From Nitrospirota bacterium (GTDB lineage Bacteria; Nitrospirota; Thermodesulfovibrionia; UBA6902), in contig JACRMS010000030.1 of NCBI GenBank assembly GCA_016214845.1, forward strand, positions 62,001 to 126,000: a stretch of 64,000 nt of DNA, written 5' to 3'. Both the position numbers and the translations under genes were made by a program. The notes under the pieces were generated by a model. The model did not search any database. It was not told the DNA's origin and was given only the letters and a program-made list of their open reading frames with translations. Shown piece by piece: positions 16,303 through 24,172 of this stretch. The stretch's first letter is position 1. Each line of letters opens with the position of its first letter.

Positions 16303-16440
16303 GGCGGGAGGTAGCAACCCCTCCTCACTTACCTGTGTTCACAGATAACCCTTAAGGGCTGCTCCTGTAGCGATTGAATTACTTATCGGAGATAACCCTC
16401 AAAACTTTAGGAGGGTCGCAGCAGGATAGTTAATCCTACA
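16303..16440. other. Non-coding prophage margin with small hairpins
   Basis: This stretch has no intact gene. It holds a GGGAGG/CCTCC hairpin near 16,305-16,324, the palindrome CCCTTAAGGG near 16,350, and a stem ACCCTC/GAGGGT near 16,394-16,416. The word AGATAACCCT occurs twice, 36 bases or so apart. An open frame of about 23 codons runs from about 16,355 to 16,428, but I do not recognise it. It may be worn phage sequence. Confidence 0.5.
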
Positions 16441-16494
16441 TTCTCAATATCCACGCTCAGGCACTCAAATTTCAACCTGCTCAGGATCGATAAA

Positions 16495-16758
16495 GACCTC
16501 CATACCACGGCTGCGAGGATTATTACGGCAAGGGGATATTTGGGAGGGCAGATTTCGACCGGCTTAATAGCCTGTTAAAAGGCATTAAAGGTAAGTTTAT
16601 AATGAGCCTAAACGACACCAAGGAGATAAGGCAGACGGTTCGGGGAGTTCGACATTGAGACTGTAAAGACGACATACAGTGCTGGCGGCGCAAATAAGAA
16701 AAAGGCGGTTAAAGAGCTATTAAATCACCAATTTCTGAAAAACAAATTCTCAATCTGA
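16495..16758 (+). pseudogene. Remnant of a D12-class adenine-specific DNA methylase
   Basis: Read in pieces, this region encodes the C-terminal half of a D12/Dam-type methylase. After a motif that would be DPPY with one base lost (GACCTCCATAC) come GCEDYYGKGIFGRADFDRLN, then LLKGIKGKFIMSLNDT, in one frame that stops at TGA near 16,655. The next frame carries on with FDIETVKTTYSAGG, NKKKAVKELL and a stop at 16,756-16,758. At least two frameshifts and loss of the N-terminal half make it inactive. Such methylases often lie at the right end of Mu-like phages and protect phage DNA from restriction. Confidence 0.75.
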
Positions 16759-16784
16759 GCGTAAAACTTTCTCAATCTGAGCGT
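16747..16784. repeat. Two direct 16-bp repeats with a 22-bp period: candidate phage-end transposase sites
   Basis: TTCTCAATCTGAGCGT occurs at 16,747-16,762 and again, identical, at 16,769-16,784. The spacing is exactly 22 bases. In phage Mu the transposase MuA binds 22-bp sites at the ends, with R1 and R2 adjacent at the right end. This pair is at the expected right end of the prophage. The assignment is inference. Confidence 0.45.
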
Positions 16785-16818
16785 TTGGTTATAGTTACAG
16801 CCAATAAAGCATCCACGG

Positions 16819-16832
16819 GTCATTATTTTGAC
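16819..16832. promoter_or_regulatory. FleQ-type box before fliL
   Basis: GTCATTATTTTGAC fits the dyad GTCA-N6-TGAC, close to the FleQ box GTCANTAAATTGAC known from Pseudomonas. It is followed by ATGA, as are two of the other three copies in part. It lies about 35 bases past the putative phage end. Confidence 0.5.
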
Positions 16833-16876
16833 ATGATTTTTGCTCTTTAAATTTAAATTTATCAAGACATTACAAC

Positions 16877-16892
16877 AGGCATGAATTTTGTA
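16877..16892 (+). promoter_or_regulatory. Possible weak sigma-54 promoter of the fliL operon
   Basis: AGGCATGAATTTTGTA has GG and TTG at the right sigma-54 spacing but with A for T at the first base and GT for GC at -12. A start about 12 bases downstream would leave a 55-base leader before fliL. It is weaker than the other sigma-54 sites in the window. Confidence 0.35.
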
Positions 16893-16959
16893 TATTATTG
16901 CCTGAAAAAGAAAATAATAATCAGGATTTATAAAAAGCTTAATACGGAGGGATTACGAG

Positions 16960-17463
16960 ATGGCAGAAGAAAAAGACGACATTCAGGTTGACACGCCTGA
17001 GGAGAAGGTGACAAGAAAAAAGGGCGGCAACAAAAAACTGCTTATAATTATTGTTGCCGCTTCCATCGTGCTTGGGGCCGGCGGTTTTGCCGGGTACAAG
17101 CTGCTTGCAAGCAAGGGCGGCGGCGATCATGCCGCAGAAAAAAAGGATGAGACACACGCCAAGACAGCCATTGTGGCGCTTGACCCTTTTGTCCTTAACC
17201 TTGCTGACCACGGCAGGTATCTCAAGGTGACCGTTCAGCTCGAGCTGTCGGACAAGGCCCTCGAAGAAACTGTAAAAGACCGCACTCCGCAGTTAAGGGA
17301 CACGATAATAACCCTGGTAAGCAGCAAATCCCTGAGTTCAATAGCAAGCCCCGAAGGGAAATTTCAACTAAAAGACGAGATCCTTTTCAGGGCCAATCAG
17401 GTAATGGGCGCGGAAAAGGAAATTTTTAAAAACCTTTATTTTACTGAATTTGTAATGCAATGA
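16960..17463 (+). CDS. fliL: Flagellar basal body-associated protein FliL
   Basis: The 167-residue product is FliL. It has a charged cytoplasmic start, one membrane segment (about residues 29-47, LLIIIVAASIVLGAGGF), and a periplasmic domain with VALDPFVLNLADHGRYLKV and ending in LYFTEFVMQ. FliL supports the stator around the motor. It opens the operon, with a strong ribosome site (ACGGAGGG), and its stop overlaps the fliM start by 4 bases. The hydrophilic linker with HAAEKKDETHAK is typical. Confidence 0.93.
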   Translation: MAEEKDDIQVDTPEEKVTRKKGGNKKLLIIIVAASIVLGAGGFAGYKLLASKGGGDHAAEKKDETHAKTAIVALDPFVLNLADHGRYLKVTVQLELSDKALEETVKDRTPQLRDTIITLVSSKSLSSIASPEGKFQLKDEILFRANQVMGAEKEIFKNLYFTEFVMQ

Positions 17464-18434
17464 CAGACAAGATACTTTCACAGGATGAAGTCGATGCGCT
17501 GTTAAAAGGAGTCGCGTCAGGCGAAATAGACACTGATGAAGCCCGGGACAAGATCATAGGAGGCGTCAGGCCCTATGACTTTACAAGCCAGGAGCGTATC
17601 ATCAGGGGCCGGATGCCGGGGCTTGAGGTAGCAAATGAGGGATTTGCCAGATTGTTCAGGAGCTCCGTGTCTTCCCTCTTGATGAAATTTATAGACATCA
17701 GCATCCAGAACGTTGAGATAATAAAATTCGGCGACTTCATAAAGACCATACCGGTCCCTTCCAGTATAAATATTTTCAAAATGGACCCGCTGAAGGGGTA
17801 CTCATTGCTTGTATTGGAGGCGCCTCTTGTTTTCGCGTTCATCGAATTTTTCTTCGGGGGCGCCAATGCAAAGCACATTAAGTCGGAAGGCAGGGCCTTT
17901 ACCCCGATTGAACAGAGGGTAATACAAAAGGTCGTAAAGCTGGCATTGAAAGATTTGGGCTCCGCGTGGAACGTTATAGCGCCTTTACAGCCTGAGTACG
18001 TCAGCTCCGAGATAAACCCGCAGTTTGTCACAATTGTTACACCCGCTGAGATCGTTATCGAGGTTGAGGTATTGATAGAGATAGAAGATTTCGCGGGGAA
18101 GATGTTCTTCTGTTTTCCTTATTCATTGGTGGAGCCGGTCAAAGAAAAACTTTATTCGGGCATACACGGGAACAAGTTTGAGACAGACCACAGATGGGCG
18201 CAGGTAATGAAAGAAGCCTTGATGGATACTTTTGTAAATATAACTGCGGAGGTAGGGACTATAAACACCACCTTCGGAGCTGTAATGGATTTTGAGGTCG
18301 GGACCGTTCTGAATGTCGGCAAATCAATAACCGAAGAGCTCCTCGTGAAGGTCGAGGGTTCGCCGAAATTCAAAGGGGTGCCGGGGGCAAGCAGGGGAAA
18401 CCAGGCGATCAAATTAACGGGAATCATTAAGTGA
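17460..18434 (+). CDS. fliM: Flagellar motor switch protein FliM
   Basis: This 324-residue protein begins with ILSQDEVDALLKGV, the CheY-binding motif of FliM. It then has YDFTSQERIIRGRMPGLEV, the CheC-like middle domain (about 45-240) and a C-terminal SpoA domain (about 250-320) with TFGAVMDFEVGTVLNVGK. FliM forms the rotor ring that sets rotation direction. It starts inside the fliL stop. A 68-base gap with a hairpin separates it from fliN. Confidence 0.95.
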   Translation: MTDKILSQDEVDALLKGVASGEIDTDEARDKIIGGVRPYDFTSQERIIRGRMPGLEVANEGFARLFRSSVSSLLMKFIDISIQNVEIIKFGDFIKTIPVPSSINIFKMDPLKGYSLLVLEAPLVFAFIEFFFGGANAKHIKSEGRAFTPIEQRVIQKVVKLALKDLGSAWNVIAPLQPEYVSSEINPQFVTIVTPAEIVIEVEVLIEIEDFAGKMFFCFPYSLVEPVKEKLYSGIHGNKFETDHRWAQVMKEALMDTFVNITAEVGTINTTFGAVMDFEVGTVLNVGKSITEELLVKVEGSPKFKGVPGASRGNQAIKLTGIIK

Positions 18435-18452
18435 AAAACGTTATCGTGTTGT

Positions 18453-18488
18453 GCGTTTATCGCGTTAAAGAATTGAACGCGATAACGC
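18453..18488. repeat. Hairpin between fliM and fliN
   Basis: GCGTTTATCGCGTT and AACGCGATAACGC pair with one bulged base around a loop of 9 bases. The arms are built from the word CGCGATAA. No T-tract follows, so it is probably not a terminator but could alter fliM and fliN mRNA stability. Confidence 0.7.
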
Positions 18489-18502
18489 TAAAGGAGGTTT
18501 AA

Positions 18503-18826
18503 ATGGAACAAGAAGTCCAGAATCATGAATTCAGCGATCTGAAGGAAGAGAAGAGACAATCGTCGGAGCGGGACATAGAGTTCCTGCTTGATATCCCGGT
18601 TGAGCTTACAGTGCAATTAGGGAAGACAAAGATGCTGATAAAAGACCTGCTGCAGCTTGGACAGGGATCGGTAGTTGAGCTGGAAAAACTCGCTGGAGAG
18701 CCGATGGAGATAATGGCAAACAGCAGGCTTATAGCAAAAGGAGAGGTTGTTGTTGTAAATGAAAAGTTCGGCGTCAGGCTTACTGACATAATAAGCCCGT
18801 CGGAAAGGTTGAGCCAGCTGAAATGA
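18503..18826 (+). CDS. fliN: Flagellar motor switch protein FliN
   Basis: The 107-residue product has a SpoA domain over residues 28-105 with DIPVELTVQLGKTKMLIKDLL, LGQGSVVELEKLAGEP and VVNEKFGVRLTDI. FliN forms the lower part of the C-ring and binds FliM. Length matches the short form of the family. The gene has a strong AAAGGAGG site and overlaps fliO by 4 bases. Confidence 0.94.
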   Translation: MEQEVQNHEFSDLKEEKRQSSERDIEFLLDIPVELTVQLGKTKMLIKDLLQLGQGSVVELEKLAGEPMEIMANSRLIAKGEVVVVNEKFGVRLTDIISPSERLSQLK

Positions 18827-19137
18827 CCGGAACTTATTTTCAGATGGTCGCGGCGCTTCTCTTTGTAATACTTCTCATAGCCGGCGCCGGATTTTTACTG
18901 AAGAAAAAACAGAACAAGTTCGGCCTTATGAGCGTTGTCGGCTACCAGCCGTTCGGCCCCAAAAAAGGCGTTGCGGCATTGAAAGTTGGGAAGGAAGTTT
19001 TGATACTTGGCGTGACATCAAGCGAGATGAGCCTGCTGAAAGTATTCAGGGAAGACGAACTTGATTTAACACAGAACGAGGGCTTTCACAGCAAGCTGGA
19101 AAAATTTAAATCGAGAGTAAGGACAGAGGAGAAATGA
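18823..19137 (+). CDS. fliO: Flagellar biosynthetic protein FliO
   Basis: This 104-residue protein has one N-terminal membrane segment (about residues 6-25, MVAALLFVILLIAGAGFLL) followed by a small basic cytoplasmic domain with GVAALKVGKEVLILGVT. This is the pattern of FliO, which helps FliP assembly into the export gate. The position between fliN and fliP supports the call. Sequence conservation in FliO is low, so context carries weight. It overlaps fliP by 4 bases. Confidence 0.85.
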   Translation: MTGTYFQMVAALLFVILLIAGAGFLLKKKQNKFGLMSVVGYQPFGPKKGVAALKVGKEVLILGVTSSEMSLLKVFREDELDLTQNEGFHSKLEKFKSRVRTEEK

Positions 19138-19883
19138 AGAAGACAAAAGACAGAAGACAGAAGACAGGTTTGGCAAGGGCCGTCACAACCGCCGCTTTCC
19201 TGTTGTTCAGCATCTTCGTTAACACATCTACGGCACATGCATTTGACTTCAAGGACGTTGACAATCCGCTGATCCAGGTGTTCCTTCTTATCAGTTTTCT
19301 CTCGTTCCTGCCCGCGATACTGATCATGTTCACATCGTTCACACGCATAGTAGTCGTGCTGTCTTTTTTGCGCCACGCGTTCGGCGGGCAGACCATTCCG
19401 CCAAACCCCGTCATTATCGGGCTTTCGCTGTTCCTGACATTTTATATCATGTCGCCGACGATCAACGTAGTAACTGAAAAGGCGCTCACTCCATACATAG
19501 ATGAAGAAATAGATTTCAGCGAGGCCATTGAACAGGCCACGCCTCCTATAAAAGAATTCATGCTTAAACAGACAAGACAAAAAGATATAGCATTATTTGT
19601 GAACCTTTCAAAAAACCCGCCGCCAAAGACAACCGAAGACCTGTCGATGAGCATTCTCGTGCCGGCCTTTGCGATAAGCGAGCTGAAGACTTCTTTTGAA
19701 ATAGGCTTTCTGCTTTTCCTGCCGTTTCTGATAATCGACATGGTCATTGCGAGCATCCTTTTGAGCATGGGCATGATGATGCTGCCGCCGGTAATGATAT
19801 CGCTTCCCTTTAAGCTGCTTTTGTTTGTCCTTGTTGACGGTTGGAACCTGATAGTAGGTTCAATGATAAGGAGTTTTTCATGA
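19134..19883 (+). CDS. fliP: Flagellar export gate protein FliP
   Basis: The 249-residue product is FliP, a core part of the export gate with FliQ and FliR. It starts with a signal peptide (residues 1-36), then QVFLLISFLSFLPAILIMF, FTRIVVVLSFLRHAFG and, near the C-terminus, two helices with DMVIASILLSMGMMMLPP and LFVLVDGWNLIVGSM. The first codons (MKKTKDRRQKTG) come from a tandem AGAAGAC repeat, so the signal peptide start is repeat-derived. The 3' end overlaps fliQ by 4 bases. Confidence 0.95.
   Translation: MKKTKDRRQKTGLARAVTTAAFLLFSIFVNTSTAHAFDFKDVDNPLIQVFLLISFLSFLPAILIMFTSFTRIVVVLSFLRHAFGGQTIPPNPVIIGLSLFLTFYIMSPTINVVTEKALTPYIDEEIDFSEAIEQATPPIKEFMLKQTRQKDIALFVNLSKNPPPKTTEDLSMSILVPAFAISELKTSFEIGFLLFLPFLIIDMVIASILLSMGMMMLPPVMISLPFKLLLFVLVDGWNLIVGSMIRSFS
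19137..19167. repeat. AGAAGAC tandem repeat at the start of fliP
   Basis: Three or more units of AGAAGACA-type words directly follow the start codon and encode KKTKDRRQKT. A similar word family begins flgH at 29,603. Confidence 0.65.
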
Positions 19884-20149
19884 GCCCTGAATTTGTAAGA
19901 GGAATCTCTGAAGAGACGTTTAAAACAATGCTGCTTGTTGCCGGCCCCCCGCTGCTCGTGGGTCTGGTTGTTGGCGTGCTTGTCGGATTCTTCCAGGCAA
20001 TAACGCAGATACAGGAATTCACCCTGACATTTGTACCAAAAATGTTGGCGGTGTTCATATGCCTCTTTCTCCTGATGCCGTGGATGTCTGGCAAGATGAT
20101 AGCCTTTACTACTAATTTGATACAACAGATACCGGTGTATATAAAATGA
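19880..20149 (+). CDS. fliQ: Flagellar export gate protein FliQ
   Basis: I choose ATG 19,880 (overlapping the fliP stop in ATGA, with AAGGAG upstream) over the longer frame that begins inside fliP. This gives 89 residues, the usual FliQ length. Two membrane helices are visible: about residues 17-38 (MLLVAGPPLLVGLVVGVLVGF) and 53-69. FVPKMLAVFICLFLLMPWM is typical. FliQ is part of the FliPQR export gate. Confidence 0.93.
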   Translation: MSPEFVRGISEETFKTMLLVAGPPLLVGLVVGVLVGFFQAITQIQEFTLTFVPKMLAVFICLFLLMPWMSGKMIAFTTNLIQQIPVYIK

Positions 20150-20180
20150 AAGTGCAAAAGAGCAAAAATGCAGAAGTAAG
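20149..20180. repeat. AGTGCAAAAG tandem-word element between fliQ and fliR
   Basis: The 41-base gap consists of related words (AAAGTGCAAAAG, AGCAAAAATGCAG, AAGTAAGAAAGTAAAA). The complementary word occurs in the signal peptide at 12,788. It leaves fliR without a strong ribosome site. Confidence 0.5.
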
Positions 20181-20190
20181 AAAGTAAAAA

Positions 20191-20985
20191 ATGAAAACTG
20201 CGACATTGATAAACAGCTTTAATAATACCAACCTGCAATTCCTCTCAGGCTATATGACCAACTTTCTATTTATTTTCATCAGGAGCAGCATTTTTGTAAG
20301 CTTCCTGCCGATCATCGGAGGCAAGGAATTGCCGGGGCAGTTCAGGATTGGGCTGGCATTTTTCATCGCGATACTCCTGGCGCCTGCCGTGAAGTTCGAG
20401 ATCAGGGAAGATTCCATTCCCCTGATCATTGTCAAAGAGGTGCTTATCGCGCTTGCCCTCGGACTGACTGTCAGGTTTGTTTTTATGGCGATAAATCTTG
20501 CCGGACAGATCATCAGCCAGACAATGGGCCTGAGCGTTGCCGGCATTTTCAACCCTGAGATCGGACAGGACACTCTCATAGGCGAGATCTTCGGAATTAT
20601 GGCGATGCTGTATTTTCTTGTCACGGACGCGCATCACGAAATCATATATATTTTTGTAAAAAGCTTCGAACTGCTGCCTGCGGGACAGATGAACCTTGCG
20701 GCTGTAATTCCCCAGGTGCTTGCCATGGGGACCAAGATGTTTGTACTCGCGCTGAAACTCGGGGCGCCTGTTATCGTGGGCCTGACGATATCAAATCTGC
20801 TGACGGGATTTTTGTCCAAGGTTGCGCCTCAGATGAATATATTTTTTATCGCGTTGCCGTTAAATATTTTCCTGGGGCTGCTTTTAATAATGTTAGGCAT
20901 CCCTGTTTTTGAATATGTCCTGAATATAAATTTCGGTGACTTAAAGAACGAGATGATGCGTATTGTACTGTTGGCGAGAGGATGA
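20191..20985 (+). CDS. fliR: Flagellar export gate protein FliR
   Basis: This 264-residue membrane protein has about six hydrophobic segments and the FliR signature FIRSSIFVSFLPIIGGKELP with RIGLAFFIAILLAP, then AINLAGQIISQTMGLSVAGIFNP and PLNIFLGLLLIMLGIP. FliR completes the FliPQR gate and contacts FlhB. Length and order are normal. The start follows a poor ribosome site in a repeat-rich gap; ATG 20,191 is the first good option. Confidence 0.95.
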   Translation: MKTATLINSFNNTNLQFLSGYMTNFLFIFIRSSIFVSFLPIIGGKELPGQFRIGLAFFIAILLAPAVKFEIREDSIPLIIVKEVLIALALGLTVRFVFMAINLAGQIISQTMGLSVAGIFNPEIGQDTLIGEIFGIMAMLYFLVTDAHHEIIYIFVKSFELLPAGQMNLAAVIPQVLAMGTKMFVLALKLGAPVIVGLTISNLLTGFLSKVAPQMNIFFIALPLNIFLGLLLIMLGIPVFEYVLNINFGDLKNEMMRIVLLARG

Positions 20986-21005
20986 AAAATTGTTTAAAAA
21001 AATTT

Positions 21006-21084
21006 CCACAGATTTCGCAGATTTCACCGATCAGGTAAAAGCTCTTTTAAGAATCTGCGTCAATCTGTGTAATCTGCGGATCAG
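21006..21084. repeat. Inverted tandem-word element (CACAGATT / CGCAGATT) between fliR and flhB
   Basis: The left half has CACAGATTTCGCAGATTTCA and the right half the complement family (AATCTGCG, AATCTGTG, AATCTGCGGATCAG). Together they fill most of the 115-base gap. Such CTGTG/CTGCG word elements are common dispersed hairpins in some bacterial genomes. No promoter or terminator is seen. Confidence 0.65.
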
Positions 21085-21100
21085 GAATTAAGAATTAATT

Positions 21101-22138
21101 ATGGCGGAAGAATTTCAGGAGAAAACGGAACAGGCAACGCCCCGAAAACAACAGAGGGCGAGGGAAAAGGGCCAGATCGCAAAGAGCCGCGACCTCATCT
21201 CAGTTGCGTCAACGGGGGGAATATTGATGGTGTTTTATTTCGGCGGTGAATATTTCTTCAAAAGCTTGTCCGGCATGACGGGAAGTTTTCTCGGGATGCA
21301 GTACGGAAGAGACCCTATGGAGGTTTGCAGGATCGCAATCGTATATTTCGTCAAAGCGGTCATGCCGTTTTTGCTGGCCTCCGCGGTCTTAGGTACGCTG
21401 ACAAGCGTTGCCCAGGGCGGTTTTATAATAAAACCGTTCACTCTTGAATTTGAGAAAGCCAGTCCGCTTTCAGGGATAAAAAGGCTTTTTTCAATGCAGG
21501 GTATCACCGAGTTATTGAAGAGCCTTTTGAAGTTTGGCGTAGGCGCATGGGTCGTATATTACATCTTAAAAAAAGACTTGAAGGTCCTTCCTGCTCTTGC
21601 GGCGATGGAGCTGGGGCCCCTGGTAAAGACATCCGGCAGGATGATCATGCAGGCCGCTGGGATAGCGTTCCTTTATTATTCCGTAGTGGCTTTTGTCGGA
21701 TATATATTCGACAAATGGCAGCATGAGCGTTCCTTGAGAATGACGAAAGAGGAAGTCAAAGAAGAGATGAAAGAGTCGGAAGGCGACCCGAAGATAAAGG
21801 CGAGGATAAGGAGCATTCAGAGGGACATGGCGAGAAAGCGCATGATGCAGGAAGTGCCGAAGGCGACCGTTGTAATTACAAACCCGACCCACCTTGCTGT
21901 TGCGCTCATGTATGAAGAGGGAAAGATGGCCGCTCCGAAGATAATTGCTAAAGGCGCCGGCGTTGTCGCCCAGAAGATCAAAGAGATCGCAGCCGAACAC
22001 AGCGTGCCGATCGTTGAGGACAAGCCTCTTGCGCGGGCGCTTTTTAAACTTGACCTGGAAACTTTTGTACCTGAAGAACTCTATGTGGCGGTAGCGAAGA
22101 TACTCGCGTACATTTACAAGCTCAAGGGGAGGATATAA
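21101..22138 (+). CDS. flhB: Flagellar export switch protein FlhB
   Basis: The 345-residue product is FlhB. It starts with EKTEQATPRKQQRAREKGQI, has four membrane segments in residues 30-210, and a cytoplasmic domain with the self-cleavage motif NPTH (about 261-264) followed by LAVALMYEEGKM. FlhB switches export from rod/hook to filament substrates. It ends one base before the GTG start of flhA, so the two are probably co-translated. Confidence 0.96.
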   Translation: MAEEFQEKTEQATPRKQQRAREKGQIAKSRDLISVASTGGILMVFYFGGEYFFKSLSGMTGSFLGMQYGRDPMEVCRIAIVYFVKAVMPFLLASAVLGTLTSVAQGGFIIKPFTLEFEKASPLSGIKRLFSMQGITELLKSLLKFGVGAWVVYYILKKDLKVLPALAAMELGPLVKTSGRMIMQAAGIAFLYYSVVAFVGYIFDKWQHERSLRMTKEEVKEEMKESEGDPKIKARIRSIQRDMARKRMMQEVPKATVVITNPTHLAVALMYEEGKMAAPKIIAKGAGVVAQKIKEIAAEHSVPIVEDKPLARALFKLDLETFVPEELYVAVAKILAYIYKLKGRI

Positions 22139-24172
22139 GTGATACGACTATTGACATTAATGAGGCAGAGGGAGGACGTGTTCATTGCCATACTGATGGT
22201 TTCGATTATCGGTGTTATGATTCTCCCGGTTCCGCCATTTTTCCTGGACGTATTCCTTTCGGTTTCCATTTCACTGTCTATTACGATAATGATCACTTCG
22301 ATCTATATCAGGAAGCCTCTTGATTTTTCAGTCCTCCCCTCAATCCTGCTTATGGCCACGCTCTACAGGCTGGCGCTGAACGTCGCGTCAACGAGGCTTA
22401 TACTTCTAAGAGGCAATGAGGGAGTGGACGCGGCTGGACAGGTCATAAAATCTTTTGGGAATTTCGTTGTTGGCGGCAACTACGCAGTCGGAATAATTAT
22501 ATTCCTTATTCTGGTAATCGTAAATTTCGTGGTCATAACAAAAGGCTCGGGCAGGATCGCTGAGGTTGCGGCAAGGTTTACATTGGACGCCATGCCCGGA
22601 AAACAGATGGCCATTGACGCTGATTTGAATTCCGGCCTTATTGATGACAAAGAAGCGAGAAGGCGCAGGGAGGAAATAGCCCAGGAGGCTGATTTCTACG
22701 GGGCAATGGACGGCGCGAGCAAATTTGTCAGAGGAGACGCGGTGGCGGGATTGGCTATCACGGCGATCAATATAGTGGGCGGGCTGATCATCGGCATCCT
22801 GCAAAAAGGTATGCCTATCGCAGAGGCCGCAAAGACGTACACAATACTTACCGTCGGAGACGGTCTTGTATCACAGATTCCGGCCCTGCTGACGTCAACT
22901 GCCGCAGGTATAGTTGTCAGCCGCGCGGGGAAAGACAGCGACATCGGAAGAGACATAACGCAGCAGGTGTTGGTAAACCCGAAGGCGCTTGTTACGGTTG
23001 CGGGTGTCTTACTGATACTCGGGCTTGTGCCGGGACTTCCGCATATACCTTTCTTTCTGATATCCGCAGGCGCAGGCGGAATGGCGTACGTGCTGACAAA
23101 GATGCCTGCTGAGGAAGAAGAAAAGACGATAATAACGGAGCCGGCTTCTGATGAGCCTAAGATAGAATCCTATCTGGAGCTTGACCCGCTCGGGCTGGAG
23201 ATAGGTTACGGGCTCATACCGCTTGTTGATGAGCCGCATGGGGACTTGCTTAAAAAGATCAAGGCCATGAGAAGGCAGGTTGCAACAGAGATCGGTTTTG
23301 TTGTTGCGCCGATCCACATAAAAGACAACCTGCAGTTAAGGCCCCACGAGTACAGCTTCCTGATCCGCGGAGTGGAAATCGCGCGCGGCGAGGTAATGAT
23401 GGGCAACTGGCTTGCGGTCGCATCAGGAGAGGCCGAGAAGATTGACGGCGTCCCCACGAAAGAGCCAGCGTTCGGCCTGCCAGCGTACTGGATCGAAGAA
23501 AACGACGTGGAGAAGGCGCAGTTGTCGGGGTATATGGTTGTTGACACGGCCACTGTCATAGGCACGCATGTGACGGAGCTTATAAGAGGACACGCTTGGG
23601 AGCTGCTTACAAGGGGAGAGGCGCAAAAGATACTGGATAATATTTCAAAATCATACCCGAAGATTGTCGAAGAGCTCATTCCCGCGCATATCACGCTCGG
23701 CGGCGTGCAGCGCGTGCTTCAGAATCTTTTGAAGGAGAGGGTGCCGATCAAGGACATCATAAGCATCCTCGATACACTGCTGGATTACGCGCCTAACGTA
23801 AAAGACCCTGAAGCCCTTACTGAATACGCGCGACAGGCGCTTGCAAGGACGATAACTAAACAATACCTCAATGAAGAAGGCAGGCTCCCGGTTTTTACAC
23901 TGGACCCGACCTTTGAGAAAATAATGTCCCAGGCCGACAGCGGCGGCATAACACCCGATCTGATCAACAAGCTGGTGAGGAGCATTGAAAAAGTCCTTAC
24001 CTCGGGAAAAATGAAAGGCATACAGCCGGTTATCCTATGCTCTCCGAATATCAGGAGATACCTCAGGAGGATAGTTGAAAGGATCTCTTCCTCGATAATT
24101 GTGCTTTCAAGCTCGGAAATCGTGTCTACTACAAATCTTGATATAAGAGGAATGGTGAAGTATGAAAATTAA
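22139..24172 (+). CDS. flhA: Flagellar export protein FlhA
   Basis: This 677-residue protein is FlhA. About eight membrane segments occupy residues 15-310, with the FHIPEP-region motif KGSGRIAEVAARFTLDAMPG and a cytoplasmic domain from about 340 with TVIGTHVTELIRGHAWELLTRG. The C-terminal part binds chaperone-substrate complexes such as FliS-FliC. GTG at 22,139 directly follows the flhB stop. The end overlaps flhF by 11 bases. Confidence 0.96.
   Translation: MIRLLTLMRQREDVFIAILMVSIIGVMILPVPPFFLDVFLSVSISLSITIMITSIYIRKPLDFSVLPSILLMATLYRLALNVASTRLILLRGNEGVDAAGQVIKSFGNFVVGGNYAVGIIIFLILVIVNFVVITKGSGRIAEVAARFTLDAMPGKQMAIDADLNSGLIDDKEARRRREEIAQEADFYGAMDGASKFVRGDAVAGLAITAINIVGGLIIGILQKGMPIAEAAKTYTILTVGDGLVSQIPALLTSTAAGIVVSRAGKDSDIGRDITQQVLVNPKALVTVAGVLLILGLVPGLPHIPFFLISAGAGGMAYVLTKMPAEEEEKTIITEPASDEPKIESYLELDPLGLEIGYGLIPLVDEPHGDLLKKIKAMRRQVATEIGFVVAPIHIKDNLQLRPHEYSFLIRGVEIARGEVMMGNWLAVASGEAEKIDGVPTKEPAFGLPAYWIEENDVEKAQLSGYMVVDTATVIGTHVTELIRGHAWELLTRGEAQKILDNISKSYPKIVEELIPAHITLGGVQRVLQNLLKERVPIKDIISILDTLLDYAPNVKDPEALTEYARQALARTITKQYLNEEGRLPVFTLDPTFEKIMSQADSGGITPDLINKLVRSIEKVLTSGKMKGIQPVILCSPNIRRYLRRIVERISSSIIVLSSSEIVSTTNLDIRGMVKYEN

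Noticed and set aside
16828..16856. A possible sigma-70 promoter TTGACA with an AT-rich -10 before fliL
   Set aside because: TTGACA is part of the FleQ-type dyad GTCATTATTTTGAC; the -10 is only a generic AT stretch (ATTTAA). I prefer the regulator-site reading, though both could hold.
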